From Candidatus Nanopelagicales bacterium (GTDB lineage: Bacteria; Actinomycetota; Actinomycetes; S36-B12), in the NCBI GenBank assembly GCA_018401415.1, contig JAGYKV010000017.1:880001-944000 (forward strand): a stretch of DNA of 64,000 nt, in the 5' to 3' direction. Below, one piece after another: positions 1-8,511 of this stretch (the first letter of the stretch is position 1; every line of letters starts with the position of its first letter). The position numbers were made by a program, and so were the translations under genes. A model generated the notes under the pieces. That model saw only the letters and a program-made list of their open reading frames with translations. It did no database searches and was not told the DNA's origin.

Positions 1-880
1 ATCAGTGATCTCGAATCCCTCTGCGATGCTGCAGACCTCTCCACCGCCATGAGTATCGACGCATTACTCGGAACCGATCAAGTATTCCGACCGGAATTAC
101 ATGCGCCGCTTCGCCCGCACCCTGGGCAGGAGGTCAGTGCTGCACATATATACGCACACCTTCAAGGTTCAGGGATTCTGGCCAGTCACAAAGAAGACGA
201 TGACCGCGTACAAGATGCCTACAGTTTGCGGTGTGCACCCCAGGTCACCGGTGCCGTGCGCGACACGATTTCCCATGCTCGCAACGTGGCCGAACGCGAA
301 CTTGCTGCGAGCATTGACAACCCGGTGATTCTGCCTTCCGGTGAGGTCACCAGTAACGGTAACTTTCATGGCGCACCGGTGGCCTATGTTCTGGATTTTC
401 TCGCCATTGCCGCCGCGGACCTCGCGTCAATCTGCGAGCGTCGCACCGATCGAATGCTGGATAAAAATCGCAGTCAGGGACTCCCGCCATTTCTTGCCGA
501 TGATCCCGGAGTTGATTCCGGCCTGATGATTGCCCAGTACACCCAAGCCGCTTTGGTGAGTGACATGAAGCGCCTCGCGGTGCCGGCGAGCGTGGACTCC
601 ATTCCGAGTTCAGCAATGCAAGAGGATCACGTGTCCATGGGCTGGCATGCGGCGAGAAAACTGCGCACATCAGTATCGAATCTCACTTCGGTGATTGCAA
701 TTGAGATGCTGACAGCCGCCCGCGCCATTGAACTGCGCGCACCGCTGCAATCATCAAAGCCGATCGTGAACGCGATCAAAGAACTTCGTGCACTACTCCG
801 GTGGTCCAGGACCAGACCGATTCCTGGCACCCGATATCGCAGGTGCCAGGGAATTCGTAGCCGCAAAATTCCTTGGCTAG
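1..880 (+). CDS. hutH: Histidine ammonia-lyase, C-terminal part, frameshifted near its end
   Basis: The enzyme deaminates histidine to urocanate, the first step of histidine breakdown. The frame is already open at base 1, so the N-terminal part, including the MIO-forming Ala-Ser-Gly, lies outside the window. What remains matches the family closely: RVQDAYSLRCAPQV, SNGNFHG, the FLA.AAADLASI.ERR.DR segment, and the SIPSSAMQEDHVSMGW signature. Around base 795-802 the frame slips by one base. Downstream, another frame gives the expected ending GPGPDRFLAPDIAG and stops at 878-880, while the unshifted frame runs on to 957 with non-family sequence. The shift may be a sequence error. The gene ends convergently, overlapping the molybdoenzyme gene by 4 bases. 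Confidence 0.93.
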
Positions 881-3771
881 TTATTTGTCGGTTGATCCAC
901 AAAGAACGCCTTGCGCATGGGCATGACCGGGCGCATCATGAACTCAGGGCGCCTTAATCCTTGGGCATTTGGCCCCGGACGCGTTTTGGACATCCACTCC
1001 TTGTACACCTCGCGGGACTTAGCAGTATCCACCACGACATCGCCATACTTGTCTTCTTCGTGGGCTCTTTCAATGCGTATCTTCTGGTGCCAGCAATGCA
1101 TGCCCGACCACGTGTCCGGGTGAACCGCGAATGCCAGATTCTGGTGCACACCGGGGTCTTCCCAGTTGATGCGCAATGAGTCAGGGTCACCGGAAGCAAA
1201 TGGCCTGACCCCTTCCTTGTACCGCAAGCGCCAGCGCCCGTCTTCCATTCGACCGACATCAACCTTGCCCGTTACCCAACGACTTCCGGCATCGTCAGAT
1301 GTCCGCCAGCGACCCATGTGATGCGATAGCGCACTGACTCCAGGCCGGATCGCTTCGGTGGCCCAGACGCGCACCACAAAGTAGCCGATTTCGGTGGAAA
1401 CCCGAACCATGTCTCCCGTTTGCAGTCCCAGACGATCCGCGTCCTTGCTGTTGATCCACATGGGATGCTTATTGGTGATCTCGTTGAGGTACTTGGCATT
1501 ACCCGACCGAGTGTGGATCATGGTGGGTAGACGGAATGTGGGAACGAGAACCATTTCATTTTGAGACATGTCAATGGCGCGGTGCGATACATGTGACTCG
1601 ATGTAGCACGGGGTCGCGTACTCGCCCCAACCAAAGTCAGCCATGGAGGGTGAATACAACTCGAGTTTGCGTGAAGGGGTGAGCCAGCCGGCAACTTCGG
1701 AGCCATCGTCAAGAACCACACCCACCGCGCCAGGCTCGCCCACCAAGGGCTTTTGAGTTTCCATGGTGATGGGCTTGCGCAACACGCCATTTTCATCCGG
1801 CACCGCACCTTCGCGCTCGGCGGGAGTTAATGGCCGTTCATCTTGACGATAAATATCCGATGCCACCTCCACCGCACCGAATTTGCGCATGTATTGCATG
1901 GGGGTGAGCCCGAGCTTGGCTGCTTTATCTGGCAGCCCTGGCACGCTGTTGTCGAACATGTACTCGTAATATTCTTCGACTCCCATTTTGGTGCCGGGTT
2001 CTTTAATTGATTCATAGAACTTGCGAATGCCTAGTTCACCATCTGGATCAATTCGCCACGACAGTTCAAGCCAAAATTCCGATTCGTCCCACACTTCACC
2101 GGGATTGGTTTCGCGGGTATCCGTGATTTTTTCTCCCATGCGCTCACGAGCAACTCGCATAACGGGTTGACGGAATCCCAGCCACTTGCCCGCGTACTGT
2201 TCATAGGACTGAGTGTCATGGCGCTCGGTACTGTGACCAAACGGGAGAATCATGTCGGCAAAAATTGCCGTTTCACTCCACGTGGGTGTCATGGCGACAT
2301 GCAGCCCCACCAGATCTTCATCGGAGAGGGCTTCAATCCAACTGAAGCCATCCGGGTTTGTCCAGATCGGGTTGTACACCCGGGAGAAATACGTGTCCAC
2401 CTTGCCGCGACCATCTTTGAGGAAGTGGGGCAGAAGTATCGACATTTCATTGGTGGAGAGTGGAAACTCCTTTGGCCAGATCATTTCATTCCAGGAATCG
2501 AAGCCGCCGGGCATATTCGGGCCATGGGGAATGAACTTGTTCCATCCATTGGGGCTCGTGCCACCCTTTTCGCCCAGGCTCCCGGTGAGAACGGTCAAGA
2601 AGAACAGCGCTCGGGCAACAGCCCAGCCACCAAGGTTGCCGGCACTGGCCGCCCGCCACGTGTGAGCCGCGAGTTTGCCTTGCGCCCCCGCCACGATCTT
2701 GGCGACCTTTTCGACCTGCTTGGCCGGGATCCGGCATTCCTCGGCCGCAAAGTCAAATGTGTACTTTTGGTAATCCTCGGTCAGTGTTGTTTTGAAAACC
2801 TCGAAATCGTCCGAAGGCAACTCCGGATGAATATTGGCCATGTAGACCTTCCAATTCACCCAACGCTTGATGAAATCCCAGGCGACTTGATCGGTCCGGA
2901 GAATATATGCGGCAATGGCGAGCAGCAGTGCGGCTTCGCTGCCCGGCCAAGGGGAAACCCATTCGTCGGCATGCGATGCAGTATTCGAGAGCCTTGGATC
3001 AACCACAACGAGGGTGGCACCGCCCCGCACTTTGGCATCCATAATGCGTTGTGCATGTGGATTGAACGAATGGCCAGCTTCCAAGTGGCTGGAGAGCAAC
3101 AGAATTACATTGGCGTTGACGTGGTCGGGTGAGGGACGGTCGTAACCGCCCCACATGGAATACCCAAACCGGGCTCCGGCCGAACAAATATTTGTGTGCG
3201 TGTTGTGACCGTCTATTCCCCAGGTGAGTAGAACACGTTCAATGAAACCGTCTTCGCCGTGACGGCCCACGTGATACATGATCTCATTGCGGCGTTCCTC
3301 CAGTATTGCGTTGCGGATTCGTCCGGCGATTGTGTCGAGTGCTTCATCCCACGACATGCGTTCGAACTTCGCGCTACCACGTGGACCAACTCGTTTGAGG
3401 GGATACAAAATCCGCTCGGGGTCTGAAGTCTGATTGATGGTCGCCGGGCCCTTGGCACAATTTCGGCCGCGAGAACCAGGGTGGGCAGGATTGCCCTCAA
3501 TCTTGGTGACTTCCATTGTTTCTTTGTCCACATACGCCAGCAGCCCGCAGCCCGACTCGCAGTTGAAGCAAATAGTAGGCACCAACATGTAGTGGCGACC
3601 GACCTTGCGCGGGTGTTCCTTGGCGCTGTACATGACAACGTCGTCCCATTCGGAAACAGGCGGGTAGTTCGACACGGTCTCTCGAACTCGCAATCCAAAA
3701 TGTTCTGGATTATCCAGTCCGACGGGTGATGCGGCTGGTCCGTGTGGTGCGGGGGTGTCATGGGGCTTCAT
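877..3771 (-). CDS. Molybdopterin oxidoreductase catalytic subunit (DMSO-reductase family, SoeA/PsrA-like)
   Basis: 964 residues, the catalytic subunit of a three-part membrane oxidoreductase. The N-terminal 4Fe-4S site is visible as Cys68, Cys71, Cys75 and Cys105. Molybdopterin-binding segments follow, and Cys196 in the stretch TNICSAGAR is in the right place to be the molybdenum ligand. There is no twin-arginine signal peptide, so the enzyme probably faces the cytoplasm, as SoeA does. A ribosome site (AAGGA) precedes the ATG. The gene lies 48 bases after the Fe-S/NrfD gene and after tusA and a dsrE-type gene, which argues for sulfur chemistry such as sulfite, thiosulfate or polysulfide conversion. 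A formate dehydrogenase or other substrate cannot be excluded from sequence alone. Confidence 0.85.
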   Translation of the reverse strand: MKPHDTPAPHGPAASPVGLDNPEHFGLRVRETVSNYPPVSEWDDVVMYSAKEHPRKVGRHYMLVPTICFNCESGCGLLAYVDKETMEVTKIEGNPAHPGSRGRNCAKGPATINQTSDPERILYPLKRVGPRGSAKFERMSWDEALDTIAGRIRNAILEERRNEIMYHVGRHGEDGFIERVLLTWGIDGHNTHTNICSAGARFGYSMWGGYDRPSPDHVNANVILLLSSHLEAGHSFNPHAQRIMDAKVRGGATLVVVDPRLSNTASHADEWVSPWPGSEAALLLAIAAYILRTDQVAWDFIKRWVNWKVYMANIHPELPSDDFEVFKTTLTEDYQKYTFDFAAEECRIPAKQVEKVAKIVAGAQGKLAAHTWRAASAGNLGGWAVARALFFLTVLTGSLGEKGGTSPNGWNKFIPHGPNMPGGFDSWNEMIWPKEFPLSTNEMSILLPHFLKDGRGKVDTYFSRVYNPIWTNPDGFSWIEALSDEDLVGLHVAMTPTWSETAIFADMILPFGHSTERHDTQSYEQYAGKWLGFRQPVMRVARERMGEKITDTRETNPGEVWDESEFWLELSWRIDPDGELGIRKFYESIKEPGTKMGVEEYYEYMFDNSVPGLPDKAAKLGLTPMQYMRKFGAVEVASDIYRQDERPLTPAEREGAVPDENGVLRKPITMETQKPLVGEPGAVGVVLDDGSEVAGWLTPSRKLELYSPSMADFGWGEYATPCYIESHVSHRAIDMSQNEMVLVPTFRLPTMIHTRSGNAKYLNEITNKHPMWINSKDADRLGLQTGDMVRVSTEIGYFVVRVWATEAIRPGVSALSHHMGRWRTSDDAGSRWVTGKVDVGRMEDGRWRLRYKEGVRPFASGDPDSLRINWEDPGVHQNLAFAVHPDTWSGMHCWHQKIRIERAHEEDKYGDVVVDTAKSREVYKEWMSKTRPGPNAQGLRRPEFMMRPVMPMRKAFFVDQPTNN

Positions 3772-3819
3772 GTCTACTCATTCCTTTGCATTGAGCACGA
3801 AATTTGGGGTTGCGCGAAA

Positions 3820-5361
3820 TCAGGAGAGCGGCGGATCCTGAGCCGCTTTGACGAATACCTTTTCGTGATAGATCAAGCTGACCTGCACCAGCAATCCGGC
3901 AATAATCGCCCACGCGGCAACGCCCGTTGCGATTCCGACCAGCGCGAGTGCAGCGGCAATAAGCGCAAGGAGAATCCCGCCGAAGTAGAACTCACGCGAA
4001 TATCGACCGTGGGTAATGGCGTGTGCCGCTATTTGTGCGTTCCGGGTGGGGTGCTTACCGCCGAACTCCACGAGGGTGATCAACAAATGAGCTGCAATTC
4101 CGATCAGGAGCGCCCAGGTGAGCCAAGTGACCGTGGATTGCTCTGGTGCAAATACAGCGGCCAGAATCAATAACGCACCCGAACCCACCATGACGGCTTG
4201 CGCCTGCAGGTGCCAGAAGAGAACCGGTGATTGCCAGAGATCGCGACCTTCGGCCTGACCAAACAGGAACGCGGTGTAACCCGCCACCATGATGGCCGCC
4301 GGTACCGCCGGCCACGCCACAATGTCAATGAACCCGATGAAGTCCCCCAGTTCGAGCCAGGTGGCTGCCCCCGCCAAGAACCACAGACCCGAAATTGCGG
4401 CTCCGATTCCCAGGAAGATTCCACCGATCGCGAGCCACGACCTGCGATTTATTTTGCGCGGGTCAAGAAGGAACAGGAATCGTGTGGGTTGTTTGAGATC
4501 CCAGATCAAAAGTGCAGCGGTGATGGCAAGGAACGCGGCCGAGGTGAATGGCGCAATCGTGGTGATGAGTTCGGTGCGATCGGTTGTGAATAGAACAATG
4601 AGTGCGCCCACGAGCAGGGCACCCGCGGAAATTGATTTGGTCCACAGATAGGTCCACACTTTCCATCCCCATGGCCGGGGGTGGGCGGTGTTGTAAGTGG
4701 TTCGAGCGTTTGTCAGCGGGTCGCCCGGGAGCTCAGCCGCGGTCTCCAACCGCAACGGATCTGCGTCGGCCCACAGATAGGTTCCGTCCACCGGTGCGGC
4801 GAGTGGATCGAGAACCGCTTGATCAGCACCGACGTAATACACATTGGGGCGCGTGCCTTGCTCGGGTGTGCGCACATTGATCGGTTCAATGCTCAAGAAC
4901 TTGCTGATTCCACTGGTGGGATCATCAATGTCGCCCATCCAAATGGATTCCGTTGGACACACCTGCACACAGGCCGGTTCAAGTCCTTGATCAATGCGGT
5001 GAGCGCAGAAATTGCACTTTGCGGCGGTATTCGTGTTGGCATCGATGTAAATCGCGTCATAGGGACATGCCTGCATGCACATTTTGCAACCAATGCAATT
5101 CTCGTTGTCAAAGTCAACGATGCCATCGTCACGAATAAATAGAGCGGTTGTTGGGCAGGCCGTCACGCACGGTGCATCGGTGCAGTGGTTGCACCGCATG
5201 ACACCCATTTCACGTGTTGTTGACGGGTACTCACCCTTGTCCACGTACTTGACCCAGGTGCGGAATTGACCGATCGGGATATCGTGTTCTGTTTTACATG
5301 CAACCGTGCATGCGTGGCAACCAATACAGGTGCGTTGATCTATTGCAAAGCCGTAGCGCAA
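3820..5361 (-). CDS. Fused four-cluster ferredoxin subunit and NrfD-type membrane subunit
   Basis: 513 residues in two parts. Residues 1-140 carry four 4Fe-4S motifs: Cys12/15/18/22, 57/60/65/69, 89/92/95/99 and 116/119/131/135. This is the electron-transfer subunit pattern of DmsB, PsrB and SoeB. From about residue 235 to the end come eight or so hydrophobic helices of the NrfD/PsrC type, which would exchange electrons with quinone. In most relatives these are two proteins; here one frame encodes both with no sign of a broken joint. The start is TTG, only 4 bases after the tusA stop, with a weak GAAAGAAG ribosome site, so translation is probably coupled. The partner is the molybdoenzyme encoded next. 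Confidence 0.87.
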   Translation of the reverse strand: MRYGFAIDQRTCIGCHACTVACKTEHDIPIGQFRTWVKYVDKGEYPSTTREMGVMRCNHCTDAPCVTACPTTALFIRDDGIVDFDNENCIGCKMCMQACPYDAIYIDANTNTAAKCNFCAHRIDQGLEPACVQVCPTESIWMGDIDDPTSGISKFLSIEPINVRTPEQGTRPNVYYVGADQAVLDPLAAPVDGTYLWADADPLRLETAAELPGDPLTNARTTYNTAHPRPWGWKVWTYLWTKSISAGALLVGALIVLFTTDRTELITTIAPFTSAAFLAITAALLIWDLKQPTRFLFLLDPRKINRRSWLAIGGIFLGIGAAISGLWFLAGAATWLELGDFIGFIDIVAWPAVPAAIMVAGYTAFLFGQAEGRDLWQSPVLFWHLQAQAVMVGSGALLILAAVFAPEQSTVTWLTWALLIGIAAHLLITLVEFGGKHPTRNAQIAAHAITHGRYSREFYFGGILLALIAAALALVGIATGVAAWAIIAGLLVQVSLIYHEKVFVKAAQDPPLS

Positions 5362-5365
5362 GGTG

Positions 5366-5593
5366 TCACTTCTTTCTAATGTAGAACTTCAGGACGCCGC
5401 CTTCTTCAGATGACTCCACCAATTCATTGCCGGTCTGCGAAACCCACGCCGGGATATCGGAGCGGGCGCCGCCATCGGTTGCCTCGAGAAACATGATCTG
5501 CCCCGACTCCATCTCTTTGGCCGCCTTAGCTGTCATGAGAACCGGCATGGGACAGCTCTGGCCTTTTGCATCTACCGCGCGATCGAATTCCAT
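5366..5593 (-). CDS. tusA: TusA-family sulfur carrier protein
   Basis: 75 residues, the usual size of TusA/SirA proteins. Cys14 lies in the signature SCPMPVL, where the family carries sulfur as a persulfide. The ATG at 5593 is chosen because AAGGAG stands just upstream and the family homology begins there; a longer open frame upstream has no family sequence. It lies between a DsrE-type gene and the Fe-S/NrfD gene. In sulfur-oxidising bacteria TusA passes sulfane sulfur between DsrE-type proteins, rhodaneses and oxidising enzymes, which fits this context. Confidence 0.92.
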   Translation of the reverse strand: MEFDRAVDAKGQSCPMPVLMTAKAAKEMESGQIMFLEATDGGARSDIPAWVSQTGNELVESSEEGGVLKFYIRKK

Positions 5594-5624
5594 TATGACT
5601 CCTTTTCTGTAAGTTAAACAACTA

Positions 5625-6110
5625 TTAAATGAACAAACTGATATTGGACTTGGACATGACCTGTAATGCTGTTGCCGCACCGACGGGCTCTCCGAGGTTC
5701 GGCCGCATTTGCTCGGGCTCAATTCCGAGTAAGTCCATGGTCATTTGACATGGCCAAATATTGACACCCATGTCCAAGCAAATTTCGAACAGATCCTCGG
5801 GTGGCATCAGGTTGCCTTTTTTGGCAACCTTGCGCATCATCCATTTCCCCATGCCGCCCATGTTCATTTTAGAAAGTTTTGCTCCTTGGAATCCTGGTGA
5901 ATTCATGCCAGCCAGCATTTTTGTCATGGCATCTTTGCCCGTGATCCGAACATCTTCTTTAACGAGGGGGAAAAGACCCCAAAAAGTGAAGAACACCGTG
6001 ACGTTCATTCCGGTAGCGGCGGCGGTTGAACTGAGGATCATGGTGGGCCAGAGTTTGTCGAGATCTCCGCTAAAAGCAATGATGGTCATGCTCTCTTGTT
6101 CATCAGACAT
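5625..6110 (-). CDS. DsrE/DsrF/DrsH-like family protein (DsrE2-type)
   Basis: 161 residues. It starts with the TIIAFSGDLDKLWP segment of the DsrE-like fold. A Met/Gly-rich middle follows (about residues 64-95), then Cys111 and Cys121, the latter in the WPCQMTMDLLGI segment where DsrE2 proteins carry their sulfur-binding cysteine. Known relatives transfer sulfur together with TusA and rhodanese, and both are adjacent here. It is the first gene of the minus-strand sulfur operon; tusA begins 31 bases downstream. No clear membrane helix is seen. Confidence 0.88.
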   Translation of the reverse strand: MSDEQESMTIIAFSGDLDKLWPTMILSSTAAATGMNVTVFFTFWGLFPLVKEDVRITGKDAMTKMLAGMNSPGFQGAKLSKMNMGGMGKWMMRKVAKKGNLMPPEDLFEICLDMGVNIWPCQMTMDLLGIEPEQMRPNLGEPVGAATALQVMSKSNISLFI

Positions 6111-6344
6111 GAATTCCTACCTTCACTAGTTCGAACGAACTTCCGCCATGAAAATAACTCTATAGAGCAGACGCTAGAGGTCAAAGGCGCACACGGCAAG
6201 GCAATTCACAAAAGTCGTCAAAAAAATATCGAAAAGCCCTTGCATTACTACAAATCTGTATTAGCGTCTGCGCATATAAAGATAAGTAGACCGACATTTT
6301 CCCACCGATTAAGTGGGGAATTAAACGGATTTTTGGGAGATTTC
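6111..6344. promoter_or_regulatory. Divergent promoter region of the sulfur module with a split inverted repeat
   Basis: This 234-base gap separates the minus-strand sulfur operon from the plus-strand persulfide dioxygenase and ArsR genes. GCAGACGCTA at 6167-6176 is repeated exactly in inverted form as TAGCGTCTGC at 6262-6271. A local palindrome GTTCGAAC stands near 6129-6136. These are candidate operator sites for the ArsR-type regulator encoded downstream; the binding protein is inferred. Confidence 0.4.
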
Positions 6345-7484
6345 ATGTCCGACACACTTTCGATTAGCCCACAAGAATTGTACGACGGAATTGGAAACGG
6401 AACCGTCCCCTTTATTCTCGATGTTCGCAACCAAGATGAATTTGCCGCTTGGCAAATTGAAGGTCCAGCACCAGTGCAGACCAAGAACATGCCGATCTGG
6501 ATGGCCGTCGAGGAAATTGAAGATCTTGCCCAGGAAATCCCCGACAACACCGTCGTGGTCTGTGCACACGGCAATGGCAGTGGGTTGCTTATTGAAATGC
6601 TCCAAGACGAGGGTTGTACCGTGATCAGTCTGGAAGGTGGAACGGCCGCGTGGGCTGAACTACTTATTCCCAAGGAACTCCCGGGTATGCCCGACGGTGT
6701 TAAGGGTTGGCAAATCCAGCGACCATCCAAGGCCTGTATTTCCTATTTATTCGGCAGCCCGGGTGGTTTCGCAATTGTCGTGGATCCAGCCAGATTCCCT
6801 GAGCCTTACGAAGAACTGGCGAAAGCCAACAACATGACAATCACGCACGTGATGGACACTCACGTGCACGCGGATCACATTTCCGGTGGTCCGGAACTGG
6901 CCGAACGCAATAATGCTGTCTATCACCTCCCGATTGAAGATGCTGGCCCCAAGGTTCCGTGGCCCAATGTGCCCCTCGCTGACGGCGAGGAGCTCGATCT
7001 GGGCACCGCCAAAGTTCACTCCTTCGCCATCAAGATGCCAGGGCACACGCCGGGAACCACCTGCCTTCACCTTCCGGGTGTTTTTATACTCACCGGCGAT
7101 ACCGTCTTTGTCCGTGGTGTGGGGCGTCCGGATCTCACCGGTAAAGCCGATGAATTGGCCAGGGAGCTCTACCACACCGTGCACGATCGCCTTCGCCCGT
7201 TGGATCCGGCAACCATGGTTCTCCCCGCACACTGGTCATCTGACGCTGAAATGGGATCCGATGGACTGGTGCGGACCGATCTCGCCACTATTTTCGAATC
7301 AACCCTCATGAATGAAGACGACCTCGTGAAATTCGTCAATGAAATTGTCACGTCACTCCCGGCGGCTCCTGACACCTACGACACCATTCGCGCGGTTAAT
7401 GCCGGTAAGGAAGTCAGCTCCGAGGACATTGAATTCCTTGAGATTGGTAAGAACCAATGTGCGGCGTCGACAACTGTTGGATAG
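6345..7484 (+). CDS. Rhodanese - persulfide dioxygenase-like metallo-beta-lactamase fusion
   Basis: 379 residues. The N-terminal rhodanese domain (about 1-110) has Cys73 in the active-site loop VCAHGNGSG. The C-terminal metallo-beta-lactamase domain (about 130-340) shows the metal motif THVHADH (His173, His175, Asp177, His178) and the PGHTPG and LTGDT segments. It resembles ETHE1/Blh-type persulfide dioxygenases, which oxidise glutathione or other low-molecular-weight persulfides to sulfite. Many relatives have the rhodanese at the C-terminus; here it comes first. The ATG at 6345 follows GGGAGA. An ArsR-family gene starts 10 bases after the stop, so the two probably form an operon controlled by reactive sulfur. 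Confidence 0.9.
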   Translation: MSDTLSISPQELYDGIGNGTVPFILDVRNQDEFAAWQIEGPAPVQTKNMPIWMAVEEIEDLAQEIPDNTVVVCAHGNGSGLLIEMLQDEGCTVISLEGGTAAWAELLIPKELPGMPDGVKGWQIQRPSKACISYLFGSPGGFAIVVDPARFPEPYEELAKANNMTITHVMDTHVHADHISGGPELAERNNAVYHLPIEDAGPKVPWPNVPLADGEELDLGTAKVHSFAIKMPGHTPGTTCLHLPGVFILTGDTVFVRGVGRPDLTGKADELARELYHTVHDRLRPLDPATMVLPAHWSSDAEMGSDGLVRTDLATIFESTLMNEDDLVKFVNEIVTSLPAAPDTYDTIRAVNAGKEVSSEDIEFLEIGKNQCAASTTVG

Positions 7485-7494
7485 CGTTGTATCC

Positions 7495-7854
7495 ATGAAC
7501 CGGGAATTACAGATCGAGATACACGAATTGCATGCACGCCTGTGCAAGGCAATTGCCGATCCGAAGCGACTGCTCATCATTACCGAACTTCGCGGCGGTT
7601 CAATGACGGTGAATGATCTGGCCCTCGCACTGGACTTGAGCCAGTCCAATACCAGCCAACATCTTGCGGTTTTGCGGGATCGGGGAATTGTTCAGGTTGA
7701 GCGCGATGGCCTGAATTCCTATTACTCATTGCGAAGCAAAAAGGTTCTCAAGGCAATCGATCTCCTCCGGGAATTCATGGCAGATGAACTTGAGGAATCC
7801 ACCAAATTGAGAAAGGCTGCGGGGAAAATTCCCGCAGCCGCTTCTCGAAGGTAA
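7495..7854 (+). CDS. ArsR-family winged-helix transcriptional regulator
   Basis: 119 residues with the ArsR/SmtB pattern: CKAIADPKRLLIITEL, a helix-turn-helix (SQSNTSQHLAVLRDRGIVQVERDG) and the wing SYYSL. Cys17 is the only clear cysteine in the core, so the two-cysteine persulfide sensor of BigR/SqrR is not obvious. The gene follows the persulfide dioxygenase closely and probably represses it, and perhaps the divergent sulfur operon. The ATG at 7495 is chosen because family similarity starts there. Confidence 0.87.
   Translation: MNRELQIEIHELHARLCKAIADPKRLLIITELRGGSMTVNDLALALDLSQSNTSQHLAVLRDRGIVQVERDGLNSYYSLRSKKVLKAIDLLREFMADELEESTKLRKAAGKIPAAASRR
7815..7839 (+). terminator. Hairpin overlapping the end of the ArsR gene
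   Basis: A perfect 9-bp stem, GGCTGCGGG / CCCGCAGCC, with a 7-base AT-rich loop lies in the last codons of the ArsR gene. No long U tract follows. It may end transcription before the opposing gene at 7884. Confidence 0.4.
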
Positions 7855-7883
7855 ATCCACTAGTTAATCCACGAATTAAACAA

Positions 7884-8372
7884 CTAAGCAATCCGCGAAG
7901 CGTGGACCTCTGCTTCCCGCACTACCTCCTGCAATTGAGTTCCTGCAGCGGTTAATTGACCATTCCATTCATGTGCCCGCACGCACCACATGACCGCTTC
8001 CTGTGCTTGTTCAAGTTGCTGCCGCAGATCTGCTGGACCGTGCCCGTTAAGCCGACCAAGTACCCGATCGGCGGCCGCCACCCACTGCTCCGCCAACATG
8101 AGGTGGCCAATTTCTTTTGATAGTTGCCGGATCTCTGCCCCCGGATGCGACTGGGTGGGTTCGACTGATTTCACCAGGCTTTCGGCTCGATCAACGGCCG
8201 CGAGGAGCTCATGGCGCATCACGGAGTGAATACTCGATTTTCGAATAGTGGCTCGGAGAGTTTCACATTGGGCTTTAGCGTCGTGACGAGCCGCAAAGAA
8301 TCGATCCTCACTGCGATGCGGCTTGTGCTTGGCTTCAGCACGAGTAAGTCGACTGGTCTCGTTATTGCTCAT
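7884..8372 (-). CDS. Hypothetical helical protein
   Basis: 162 residues, highly charged and predicted largely helical from its Ala/Glu/Gln/Arg-rich make-up. There is no signal peptide, membrane helix or recognised motif. Single cysteines occur in AQCETL and MWCVRAHEW. It lies between the ArsR gene and the TauE-type exporter, but its orientation and spacing do not tie it to either. Not recognised. Confidence 0.6.
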   Translation of the reverse strand: MSNNETSRLTRAEAKHKPHRSEDRFFAARHDAKAQCETLRATIRKSSIHSVMRHELLAAVDRAESLVKSVEPTQSHPGAEIRQLSKEIGHLMLAEQWVAAADRVLGRLNGHGPADLRQQLEQAQEAVMWCVRAHEWNGQLTAAGTQLQEVVREAEVHASRIA

Positions 8373-8511
8373 GGCATTCCCTTTCCAGTTGTTTCCCTAC
8401 GTCCCACCATTGTGTACCGCGCTACCCGCTTTTGCCTTCTGGTTCAGAAAATACTTGGCCGGAAAAATACAATTGCGACTTTGACAGGTGACACCTTTTG
8501 TCGGTGGGTAT

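Noticed and set aside
2167..3132. Long plus-strand open frame opposite the molybdoenzyme gene
   Set aside because: It is a shadow of a clearly conserved minus-strand gene; its protein shows no family features.
877..3771. Selenocysteine in the molybdoenzyme
   Set aside because: The ligand position is an ordinary Cys (residue 196) and there is no in-frame TGA.
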